DNA from: Nannochloris sp. 'desiccata'
Taxonomy: Eukaryota; Chlorophyta; Trebouxiophyceae; Chlorellales; Chlorellaceae
Assembly (NCBI GenBank): GCA_019044685.2
Contig: JAGTXX020000003.1
Span: forward strand, 558,001 to 622,000
DNA length: 64,000 nucleotides
Direction: 5' to 3'
Part shown: positions 43,157 through 53,291 of the stretch, in pieces
Layout of the letters: every line of letters begins with the position of its first letter
How positions within the stretch are numbered: position 1 is the first letter of the stretch
Translations under genes and position numbers: made by a program
Notes under the pieces: model-generated
Told to the model about the DNA's origin: nothing
Seen by the model: the letters and a program-made list of their open reading frames with translations, nothing else
Database searches by the model: none

Positions 43157-45239
43157 AAAGAAGGAAGGTGGTGGCGAACCAATGGATATTGAACAAAACA
43201 GTACAGGAGTACCTGGGACCGGTGGTAAGAATGCTGCTACTGCTACTTCCGGTCTTCTTGCTTCTCCTCTTGCGGAGCTCCTCATCCCGTCTGATGTCTT
43301 CACTGAAAAGGGTTCTCCTGTTGCCGCTGTCACTGGTGAAAAAGCTGAGCTCGCAGGGTGCACACCTGATTGCTTGGATGCGTTAGTTGTTCTCACTCTA
43401 CTGGAATCACTCAATCGCCTAGCTCAGCATTTGAATTCTGTTTTAGAAGGTCGTCAGGGCAGAACACTTTCAGTATCTGCATTGGCACCAGGGCACGTCC
43501 CTCGTGAAGTCTTTATTAGTGGCCGCCTTGGCCCTAAATTAGCCCAACAATTAAAGGACGTTATTTCCATTTGTGGAGGGTCATTACCTCCCTGGTGCAG
43601 TGCTCTTTCCCGTAGCGCCCGCTTTCTTTTCCCCTTTGATGTCCGTCGGCGCCTTTTCTACTGCACCTCCTTTGGCATCTCTCGTGCCTTGTTTTACTTA
43701 CAGCAAGCGAACGTTGCTGAGAATGGAGCTGGTAACGCATCTGATCGTGAAACGGGGTCTCTTCGTATTAGCCGTGTACAGCGACAGAAAGTACGTATCT
43801 ACAGGACTCGTATTTTGGAATCAGCACATCGGGTGTTTGAACTGTATGCGGGTACGAAGAGCCAACTTGAAGTTGAATTTTTCAATGAAGCAGGCTCTGG
43901 ATTAGGGCCAACCTTGGAGTTTTATACACTTGTATCACACGAAATTCAGCGTAGATCGTTGAAATTGTGGAGAGATGAGGGTGCTGCTGCTGGAAGTAGT
44001 ACTGTACAAGAAAAAGAAAAAGAGAAAGCAGCTGCCGCTGTTGCTGCTGGTAGAGAAGACCTCGGTGGATTGTTGCGCTCAATGGGTGGTCCTGGTCCTT
44101 TGCGTGGGGAGTTGGTATTAAACGCAGAAGCACGCTCTATCGCTACTGCAACTGATAATAATAATAATAATAACAACTCTGGCGCTAATACTACAGATAG
44201 AGATCAGCATGCTGACTTGGTTTCAGCCCCACTTGGTCTCTTCCCAAGACCTCTGCCCCCTGGCCGCCACCGTCTGGAAACTTCCTCCATCTCTCGCAAC
44301 TTCCGTTTACTCGGTCGCTTTGTCGCTAAAGCTCTTCAAGATTGTAGACTCCTTGATCTTCCCTTATCTCCCGTACTGTACCGCCTGATCTTAGGAAGAA
44401 AGGTTGACCTGCACACTTTACGTGCAGTTGACCCTGCGCTTAGTACTTCGTTAGAACGTCTTCACGCTGCAGAACGTGCTGTAGCTGGCACCGGACGTGT
44501 CGCTACTGTAGATGGATGCTCTATTGATGATCTTTGTCTTACCTTTGTCTTGCCTGGCTTTCCTAAATATGAACTCTGCCCGGGTGGCGCCGATGTGCCC
44601 GTGACATCTTCTAATTTAAGACAATATATTGACGCTGTAGTGGATGCGACTATGGGTAGTGGTGTTGCTACTCAAGTAGAAGCATTCCGTACTGGTTTCA
44701 ACGCTATTTTCTCTCTTTCTTCCTTGGAGCCTTTCTACGAAGATGAGATTGAAGCCATGCTATGCGGTACTGGCGAAGCATGGACAGCGGAAGGGCTTAG
44801 TGCTGTGATTAAATTTGATCATGGATATAATGCCACGTCGGCACCTATTGTAGCTTTATTACAAGTACTGGCGGAATTAGATGCGGTGGATCAGAGACGA
44901 TTTTTAAGATTTGTGACGGGGACACCAAGACTGCCGCCAGGTGGTGTTGCTTCGTTACAGCCAAAGCTAACTGTTGTACGGAAGCTTTCGACCGCTGTTG
45001 GGCCTGGTGGGGAGTTCCTTGGAACTTCTGCACCTGGAACAGGTGGAACAGGGGCACCGGGTTCAGAGCCTGGAAGTGCAACTGCTGCTATGGCCAGGAC
45101 GCTGGCTGACGGGGACTTGCCTTCAGTCATGACCTGTGCGAATTATTTAAAGTTACCTCCGTATAGTTCAAAGGACGTTCTTAAAGAGAGATTGCTGTTT
45201 GCTATTAGAGAAGGTCAAGGTAGTTTTGATCTTTCTTAG
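38575..45239 (+). CDS. HECT-type E3 ubiquitin ligase, UPL3/TRIP12-like
   Basis: Four exons (38575-38916, 39008-39039, 39148-42476, 42616-45239) give 2108 residues. An in-frame ATG at 38500 would add 25. A basic disordered N-terminus (MPSKTRASKRKR) is followed by armadillo repeats from about 130 to 600 (SILAMLREEDEGQHLTGLNE onwards, as in UPL3). Long Ala/Gly/acidic linkers follow, then a HECT domain whose catalytic Cys is residue 2075, 34 from the end, in VMTCANYLKLPPYSS. UPL3/TRIP12 enzymes mark nuclear proteins, and plant UPL3 acts in development and chromatin-related turnover. Linkers carry poly-Ala (14 GCT-type codons, 43113-43154), poly-Gly and an Asn run. The ending (REGQGSFDLS) is intact. 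Confidence 0.96.
43113..43154 (+). repeat. GCT trinucleotide repeat encoding poly-Ala in the HECT ligase
   Basis: Fourteen consecutive GCT codons in a disordered linker before the HECT domain. An (AAT)-type Asn run lies near 44155 in the same exon. Probably length-variable. Confidence 0.9.
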
Positions 45240-45785
45240 GAAAGAACGGAAAAATTTTATAAATAAAAATTAGAGCACAGCAGAGCACAGCATGTTTTAT
45301 CATTGAATACAGATAGCGCTTTCTGGCACTTTGTTCATATGACTACATAAAAGATAGTGATATATTTCATACTAGGACTACTATCCACTTAATTTGCTTG
45401 CTCATTTGCCTTAAAGTAAAAATTATTAAAAAACATAGTTATAGCAAGAAGCTACAGTCTAAGTAAGCCTCGATCAGATTCCTAAATGCCTCGAGTTTCT
45501 TTACCAAAATAACAGACACAGCAGATTTTAAGCAGCCCCAAACGCAATTCGCTTACATTCGCGATCAGACATTGTATTACAGCACACAAAAATCTCACCG
45601 TCTCCGAGTCTCCATACTCACTATGGCGGTAATGTATTCACTGTTTCCAAGTTACTTTTCGCTTAACCTGTCGGCAATTGTTTCTGTTGTGGCGATACCT
45701 CTATCGGTATAATACCCTAATAGCCTCCTGAAAGGTTTGCACCCATTTTATCGTTGAAGATTGCCTATAGGTCAGCTGACACTGC
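45240..45785. other. Convergent 3' intergenic region
   Basis: About 545 bases between the HECT and HLB1-like stop codons. Sequence is AT-rich with an AGAGCACAGCAGAGCACAGC tandem repeat near 45273-45292. No gene seen. Confidence 0.45.
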
Positions 45786-47499
45786 TCACACAACTACAGA
45801 AGAAGCCTGAGCACCACCAGCACCTCCAGCCGCCCCCCGTTGTCTTCTCGTCAACAACGCCTCCTGTAACCTCTCAATCCCATGTTCACTACTCTTCCCA
45901 ATCATTCCTAACAATCTTAGCGCATCAACCCACCCTTCCGCGTCCTCTCTTTCACTCGCTATTAAAAAAATACCCCCAGTATCATCCTCTTCAAGAATAC
46001 GAGAAGCAGTACCGCCAGTTGCAGTACGACCAACCCGCACGGTCGTACTACTCCGTAGACTACTATCTCCTTTACTATTATCATTCTGCTCTTTCTGTTG
46101 ATGTACCCGAGATTGATGTGCCTGTAGTCTATTCTTAATTCCAATAAAAATAGGCCACCCACGTGGCAAACTTGGATCTCTGCAAATATTTACCGACCCA
46201 ACATCGTGCACCTCCACTGCTATACGAGGTATCAGTCCCTGTATTCTACCTGCTTCTGCAGGGGGAGGACGTATAGAAAGCAATGTATGGCCATCTAAAG
46301 CAAACCAGGCAGGGATCCAGTTTTCTTCCGGAGAAGATGCAGTACCTGGAGCCGCCACGAGCAAAAGGCCAGTTCTTATGTACGGTAGAGGTAGCAGTCT
46401 TTGGACTGCCAAGACGGAGTCTTCGTAGATTTTGACACCTGGTTGAAGCACACACGCGAGCATGATGTAGGAGGCTGCGTGGGCGAAAGAAGAACGGACT
46501 TTCTTTTCTTTAGAGGCATGATGTTGGTCTTGATTATTGACGGTGGTAGCAGCTGTGGAGGTGTTCGAGGTATTTGCCAGGGTAGATGGGCTGGTGCCTA
46601 TACCGAGAAGCTGATCTGCCATGTGGCATGCGTGAGAGTAGAGTACAGTACCTGTAAAAGAAGGTTAAAATAGATATATTATTGAATACCAAATCAAAAA
46701 AAAAAAAAAAAAAAAAAAGTCGGTCCTTTGTCTCTCTGCCTTTTCCCTTCCTTCTTTCTTCCTGCACAGCGCTTTTCAATCTCTATTACTTACCTAAATT
46801 ATAGCATAATCTCGATGTTAGATTTAAATCAGCTTGAATTAACCGAATTGCAGCTCGAAACCTCGCTACAGCTGGAAACAATAATGCATTTCTTTCATTT
46901 GGAGGCGCCAAACTCGAAATTTCTTGCAAGGTTAGTGCCCAATTATTCAATGCTTGAGGGTTATTAGGGTCTAAAGACACAGCTGCAGCATACTTGATAG
47001 CTGCAGTGCTGAGATATTCGACTGCTTCACCAGGGCTGTCTGGTTTAGATAGCCTTGCGAGGTCACTAAGAGCAACGGCATGGTTGAAAAAAATCATTGC
47101 GTTGGTGCCGTTTTGAAGATCATTTGCTGCTTTATAAACTTCACATGCGCTATGGAGGACAGAGAGCTGATCTGTGGGAGAAGATCCTAGGCGAGAGACG
47201 AGTTCTTGGAGGTTGAGGCCGTGCTGTAGAACGAGTTGGAAGTCTTTGGGGTTTTCGCTGGCAGCGGTGCCGCTCTCGACCGCTGCTAATGCAGCCTCTC
47301 GGAGGCTTGGGATGGTGAGCAAATGAGGTGGGATTGACCATGGTCCCTTTGCCGTTAATGGAGACTTTGGGGTGGTGCTAGGTTCCTCAGCTACTGGTAT
47401 GGAGGTCTGATCACTAGGAACAATTTGCCCCACATTAGCAGGCCAAGGTTTAAGTGGGGAGCTTGTAAGTAGCTGGCAGGCCTCTTGTAGCTCGGACAT
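45786..47499 (-). CDS. HLB1-like protein (TPR plus PH-like domain)
   Basis: Two exons (47499-46794, 46651-45786) join in frame (YNLG to TVLYSHA) to give 523 residues. TPR-like helix pairs at about 120-245 include NHAVALSDLARL, AAVSLDPNNPQALNNWALTL, FRAAIRLIQADLN and YNLGTVLYSHA. After a linker, LAVQRLLPLPYIRTGLLLV leads to a PH-like fold with IAVEVHDVGSVNICRDPSLP and a closing helix EDAEGWVDALRLLG. The order and motifs follow plant HLB1, a trans-Golgi/early endosome protein linking membrane traffic to actin. A Ser/Thr-rich insert sits inside the PH-like part. The intron holds a run of about 20 A on the plus strand near 46697. It is head-to-head with the ASNSD1-like gene, 142 bases apart. Confidence 0.82.
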
Positions 47500-47641
47500 T
47501 TTAGAAACGGTAAAATTTATGGAAATACAATGATCTCCTTGCGGGGATTCAAGATGTTTTTAGAAAAAATTTCTCAGCTGAGCTTCCTCGAAAAATTCAA
47601 GTATATTACTGCCTTTCAACAGCAATGAACCATCAGAGTGA

Positions 47642-48746
47642 ATGTGCGGCATACTATTTATTGCATATGCCGCCGGCGATCTCCCTGAAGCCAGCGGCAG
47701 TGCTTCAGATTGCTACCCAGATGCAGCTCCATTCTTGCAAGGTCTAGCAAATCGAGGACCAGATCAAATTGGAATTAAAACAATACACGTAAGGGGTAAA
47801 TTCATTTTTCATTTGTCGACACCCCAATCATGCAATTCGTTCAACAAATTCTTCATATATAATTTTCAAAAAAATTGCAGATTGACGGTGGCGGCAACGA
47901 CAACGGCAAGGATCCCAACCTCTGTCTTACCTTTGCTGGCTCTATTTTACAGCTTCGTGGCCACGATCCAGTCTCTTCTCCTTTAATAGACCCCAATTTT
48001 GGCAATATCTTACTCTGGAATGGTGAAATTTTCAACGAAAATAAAGAAAAACATGAAAATATTTTAAATGTTCCCACTGCGAGCAACGATGCCAAAGCCT
48101 TGCTGCACACTTTAACTACAACTGACGACATACCTGCTGTCTTTTCGAGCATCCGCGGACCATGGGCGTGTGTATTTTGGCATGCAGAGACTAGAACTCT
48201 ATGGTTTGGTCGGGATGTCCTCGGTCGAAGAAGCCTTTTAGCGAAATGGCCATCTCCTATTTCTAAAAAAATTAAGAGCAATAGCACTGACACGGACAGC
48301 GATAATGGCAGTTTATGTAATCATTTAGTAGGAGGCGTACCAGATACTAGTTTTATTCTTACGTCTGTTGTACCGTTAGATTCTGACAAATCAGCAGAGG
48401 GGTATGTGGAAGTAGAGCCTGGTTTGTACAAGATTCAATTGAAAAATCACCGTCTGGAGGAGAAGGAGTTTAATTTTTTTTGCACTGGTGATGGGGGTGG
48501 TAGCAGCAGCAATATGGAAAAGTTTGATATTGATGATGGTAGTGTAGCTAGTATAGAAGACAGAGTAGCTAGATTGAAGCTATTGAATGAGGGATTAATG
48601 ACTGCAGTGGACTGGCAAGATGAAGAGATACGAGCGATTAAAGCTTTTCACCGGCCGGAACATTATATAGAACCATCCATGGAAGAAAATGCAGAGGAAG
48701 ATGATGGAAAATTAGAAACTGATGAGAAAGAGGAAGGGAAGATGGG

Positions 48747-48777
<31 letters not shown>

Positions 48778-48930
48778 ATTAATGCTGCTGCTGTAAAGGG
48801 TGTCCTCACTGCTTTACGCGCTGCCGTCCGGGTAAGATGTCACTGCATCGACACCCCTAGGAGTAATTCTTCTTCTTCTTTCTCTTCTTCCCAATATAAA
48901 CATCACCACCACCACCACCACCACCACCAT

Positions 48931-49024
<94 letters not shown>

Positions 49025-49986
49025 TAAATGACCAGGCGAAAACGGTTTTTAGTAATATTAAGCCAGCGAAATTGATGATTCTCTTTAGTGGCGGTGTTGA
49101 CTCTACAATTCTTTCCGCTCTCGCCCACGAATACCTCCCTCCCGACGAGCCTATAGACTTGGTCTCTATCTGTTTTGCACAAGGAACCTCTCCAGATAGA
49201 GAAGCAGCTCTAAATGCATTTGAAGAATTAAAACATATCGCTCCCAATCGACCCTGGCGATTGATAGGCGCCGATAAAATATTAGAGGATGTAGAAAACG
49301 CACGTGATAGATTACGTAAGCTGCTATATCCATCAGATACTGTGATGGATTTGAATATTGGAGCTGCAATATGGCTTGCAGCAGCTGGAGAAGGTACTAT
49401 ATTAAGCCTTGGCGGTGACCGTCACAGGTGTGCCGCACATTGTACAAATAATAATTTACATTTAGGAGAAGTGGGGATGACGTATCGTTCAGCTGCTCGG
49501 TGTGTATTCCTAGGCCACGGTGCAGATGAGCTGTTTGGAGGGTATGGGAGACATCGAACTCGCTTCCGCAATGCTGGTTGGCAAGGTCTTTCAGAGGAGC
49601 TGGCGTTGGATGTCAAAAGGCTTTGGGTGAGAAATCTAGGAAGAGACGACCGATTGGTAGCAGATCGCGGGCGGGAAGCTCGCCATCCTTTCCTAGATGA
49701 ACGTGTTATACTACAAGCTCTACGGTACCATCCACTTTCTTCTTTAACCGACTTGAGGATGGCACTGGGTGTTGGTGATAAGCTTGTGCTCCGAGAAATC
49801 TTGAGACAATTAGGGCTGCCTGAAGCAGCTGCGAGGGTGAAACGAGCGATACAGTTTGGTACAAGGCTTGCAAAGGTGACGAATATAGCACAATTTGGCG
49901 GTACAAGGCAAGCAAATGCGAAAAATGCAGGTAGTGTTCGGTTGATAGACGTCAGACCTCTGCCTGCTGCCGGAAACAGCCTTTAG
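47642..49986 (+). CDS. Asparagine synthetase domain-containing protein, ASNSD1-like
   Basis: Two exons (47642-47788, 47881-49986) give 750 residues. An N-terminal Ntn-type glutaminase domain starts MCGILFIAY, so the nucleophile Cys2 is kept, with NRGPDQIG and LLWNGEIFN. A PP-loop synthetase domain starts at about 445 (MILFSGGVDSTI) and continues through LGHGADELFGGYGRHR and DERVILQAL. ASNSD1 proteins resemble asparagine synthetase, but their reaction is not established. The two domains are joined by a low-complexity linker with ten Ala, then ten His and thirty-one Gln encoded by CAC/CAT and pure CAG (48901-49023). There is no frameshift. Confidence 0.9.
48901..49023 (+). repeat. CAC/CAG trinucleotide repeat encoding His10-Gln31
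   Basis: Ten His codons (48901-48930) followed by 31 uninterrupted CAG codons (48931-49023). The pure CAG run suggests recent expansion and length variation between strains. Confidence 0.97.
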
Positions 49987-50055
49987 TAATTTAATTGATT
50001 GGGAAATATAGTTTTATTAGAAAGCAGACAATAAATACTGGTGCCGTTGACTCAC

Positions 50056-50397
50056 TCAAGTAGTGTAAGCTTTCTGGGTGGCCTGTTTGAGGCTGAAGTC
50101 GATGTTACCTATGACCTCTGATGAGATCCACTCAAGACAACAAAAGTGGATTGAAAGGAAGGGCGACCTGTCCAAAAGAGCGGACCTAACATGCACGTGT
50201 CCATGCGATTGTCTAAGTTCGCTAGAAAACATTGGCAAAGTGCCAAATGCCTGCTGCTTCTCAGTTCTTCCCTTAACCAGCTGATGGTAGAGGGCGATCC
50301 CTATATAACTTATCGCCAGCAAGATGACGAGCCAACAAAAGGGGCCTCTCATGAAATGGGAGCATGGGCAGGCGCAAATTATCCTCGAGAGGTGCAT
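50056..50397 (-). CDS. Hypothetical single-span membrane protein
   Basis: A 113-codon frame in a stretch with no other gene. It has one hydrophobic segment (about 19-37, GPFCWLVILLAISYIGIAL) followed by a mixed, soluble-looking C-terminus (LPMFSSELRQSHGHVHV, LEWISSEVIGNIDFSL) that reads better than random translation. I recognise no family. The start is uncertain (Met1 or Met16), and an upstream exon is possible. Overlapping plus-strand frames look like shadows. Confidence 0.4.
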   Translation of the reverse strand: MHLSRIICACPCSHFMRGPFCWLVILLAISYIGIALYHQLVKGRTEKQQAFGTLPMFSSELRQSHGHVHVRSALLDRSPFLSIHFCCLEWISSEVIGNIDFSLKQATQKAYTT

Positions 50398-50894
50398 CTA
50401 GCATAAGAAAAGGGGCATTATTCTGGGTATAATCGCCACTATAGCTATTAACAAGACAGATAGGCACCCTTCGTCAGTTTTCCATCTTTCCAGTTCCAAC
50501 TGGCAGTTCCAACCCATGGTTGGTTGGTGGTTGGTTGAATATTTTTAAGTTTTATTGTTTCCCCATGTTCTGCACATAATTATATGTATTAAATCTTATA
50601 AATTATAGATCGTCATATCAACATCTTTTTGCCTTCATAGAAGCCCTTACCTCGAACAAAATAGCGGATCGATCACTTGAGATTTTTCCTGCGATCCACT
50701 AGGTGAGAATCCTTTCCGGCGAGAACCAATAAGCGGCATGAATTTATCTTTATAATTTTTACTATATATTTCCGAGCCTGACGGGCGTATCGTCACCTCT
50801 GGTGTGGCCACATGGCATCTTAATGGGAGTTAGTTGAAGATCAAAGTTGTCTCACTTTCCCTTCCATTGTTCTCAATTACTTCAGAAAACCTTG
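50398..50894. other. Intergenic region upstream of the GATA-type gene
   Basis: About 500 bases. It has a TTGGTTGGTGGTTGGTTG direct repeat near 50520-50536 and AT-rich sequence at 50560-50620. No gene seen. Confidence 0.4.
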
Positions 50895-52788
50895 ATGACG
50901 ACTGAAAGTCCGGAAAGTGGAGTGGGATCTGGCGGGAAGCTCGCAGTTGAGCTCCGAACCAAAGCAGACCTTGGAGAGAGCCTGCATGTGGAACGCACAT
51001 TGGCCAAAAGAGATGATTTGAGGATCGCTGCCCTGGAAAATTACGCCTCACAAAAAAATATTGGGTAAGTAGTAATTATTAAACCTATCCTTGTAACTTC
51101 TAAACTCAAATTTTTGCTCTAATATGATCACAATTCCGTTTTGCGATGCCTCCAACCGTCAACTGACACGTCCTTACTTTCACCTTAAATGCAGCTTCGA
51201 CGCCTTTCCTCTCATCAGAGCTGGCAATATTCACAATTCCCCAAATAAAACTACCAGTACTACCGGTTCTGCGCACACAGCCCTTGGCAACGATGATAAC
51301 ATCCTCAAGCGCCAGGGCTCTGCCTCCTTCTCCACTGGCAATATCCCTCGCTCTAGCCGCAGCAACTCCCCTACGAAACGTCCCGTTGCTGCCGTTATCG
51401 AAAATTACCACGATATTGTTGGCCATGAATCCCAGGCTGTATCTCAAGAACAACCTGCTGTCCAGGCCGAAGCAGCACAAATTACTGCCATTGCGCCCGC
51501 TCCTATTACTGAAGAAGAGGCAGCTCCTGCTATGTCTGAGCCCACCAGCGGCTTAGATTTCCTCCTTCAAGCCTGTGATATCCTCGAACCAGGTGCAACT
51601 GAGCTTATGAGCGGTTACAAATCAGCTCCTGGCAATGTTGGTTCTAGCCGTCGCCCTTCATACGATCAGCAACCTCAACAAGTCGTCACCACCTCTCGCG
51701 GCCGCGCCAGTCGCCGTCCCAGCGACGAAGGTGAATTTGACTATACCCCTGGCCATTCCTCTGAAGATGAAGACGATTACCGACCTTCCAGACCCCGTGC
51801 CAATGGCCGCCCTGCTCGCAGAGCTGCATCTCGTGCTGTCATAGCAACTACCGCTGCTGCCATGTCTGGTGGTTCTTCCGGAGGTAGAGGCTGGGAACGT
51901 GGTCTTGTTAGTGGACCTTGCACCAACCCTGATTGCGAGCACCCTTACGACTCTCCTCAGTGGCGTAAAGGTCCCCCCACCAATCCTATTCTTTGCAATG
52001 CTTGTGGTACTCGCTGGCTTCGTAATGGCACCTTAAAACCCCTTGTACCTCGTCGTGGTATTAGATACGGCAAAGCTCGTCCTAAAGGCAGCGTCAAGGC
52101 TGCAGCTGAAGCTCGCGCTGATGCCGCTGCTGCCCGCTCCGCCCGCAGAGAAGCAGCTGAACTCGCAGCAGCTCTCCAGCAACAACAGCAACAACGGCAG
52201 TATCCCGTGTTGAATGAAGATGAATATGATGAAGAAGAAGGCTACTACGTGGAAGAAATGGTCGCAGCACCAGCACCTGCTCCCCGCCGCAGTCATGCTA
52301 TGGCGCCCGCAGTAGCGCCCCCCGCGCATCAGCCTCTTCAGTATCGTGGCCAAGTCCTTTCTGAACCTCTCCCCATCGCTGAAATCGATCACACGCACGC
52401 TATGATGAGTCATGCTATGGCTGCTGCGTTCCCTGGATTTGGTGGCCATCCTGGATTCTTTGGCTTGCCTCAGCAAAGCATGCATGCTGCTGCTGTTGCC
52501 GATCCTGTCATGTTCCAACATCAATTGATGGCAATGACTGCAGCTGCTCAGGCAGCACAGCAAGCCTTCTATGCCGCTCAAATGGAAATGCAACAGCATC
52601 AACAAAATCAGCATCAAAACAACATGGCAATGGCAGCAGCTGCAGAGCAGCAGCAGCAACCTCAGTGCAACAACCCTAATATGAAACCTGTTAGCGATGG
52701 TCTTCAAGCACCATCGAGACCTGTGTTTAATATTCAAGCTGTTGCTGCTCCTCACATTGCTGCACCTCGCTATGAACCTCACGCGTAA
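50895..52788 (+). CDS. GATA-type zinc finger protein with variant spacing
   Basis: Two exons (50895-51064, 51195-52788) give 587 residues. A single zinc finger at about 299-327 reads CTNPDC, then 19 residues, then CNACGTRW: C-x4-C-x19-C-x2-C, against the usual C-x2-C-x17-20-C-x2-C. SPQWRKGP, LCNACG and the basic tail (LVPRRGIRYGKARPKGS) are typical GATA features, so DNA binding is likely. Flanks are disordered: Ser/Arg-rich before the finger, then Ala/Gln/Met/His-rich activator-like sequence to the end. MTTESPES with an acidic/basic helix opens the protein. A nuclear transcription or chromatin role is inferred. Confidence 0.85.
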
Positions 52789-53291
52789 TATTTGGATAAT
52801 AATGCTAATATAATAGCATAATATAGTAAAATCAATCCATGATATAGAAAACTAATTAGATCTTTTTCAGTCGTTCTTTTGTTTAGTCTTTGTTGACCGA
52901 GCGCTAGTGGTGTGCTTAAAAATGGCAAGAAGCGAAAGCTTTCTTCCTTCTTTTTCCTTCTTGATTAGAATACGTCCTTCACCATCTCCTACTTAGTTCC
53001 CTTTGTGTTTTGAAACCTCTCTCCACCAATCAATTAATCAATCACGTTTCGTGTTTCTTATTTCCTGCCAGCAACTCCATCGGCTTCCTGCCTCTTGGAG
53101 TATACTTATGTTTTTATTGAATGCTTTTTGAGCAGCTTTTATCATTGGGGAAAGCTCCTCTATCTCCCTCTTTTCTCGAGATTTATATAATAAGTTCTAT
53201 ATTTATTGCTCTTTACATTAACCTACAACCATCCCACTCCAAAAAGTAACAATCAAAAAATTATGACGAGAGAAAAAAATTCTAAAAAACA
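52789..53291. other. Convergent 3' region, pyrimidine-rich
   Basis: About 500 bases between the GATA-type and acylaminoacyl-peptidase stops. CT-rich tracts near 52930-53010. No gene supported. Confidence 0.45.

Noticed and set aside
46695..46720. A-tract considered as a retroposon tail
   Set aside because: It lies inside the HLB1-like intron, with no target-site duplication or element body visible.
48930..49247. Minus-strand frame with a long poly-Cys run
   Set aside because: It is the reverse translation of the CAG repeat in the ASNSD1-like gene.
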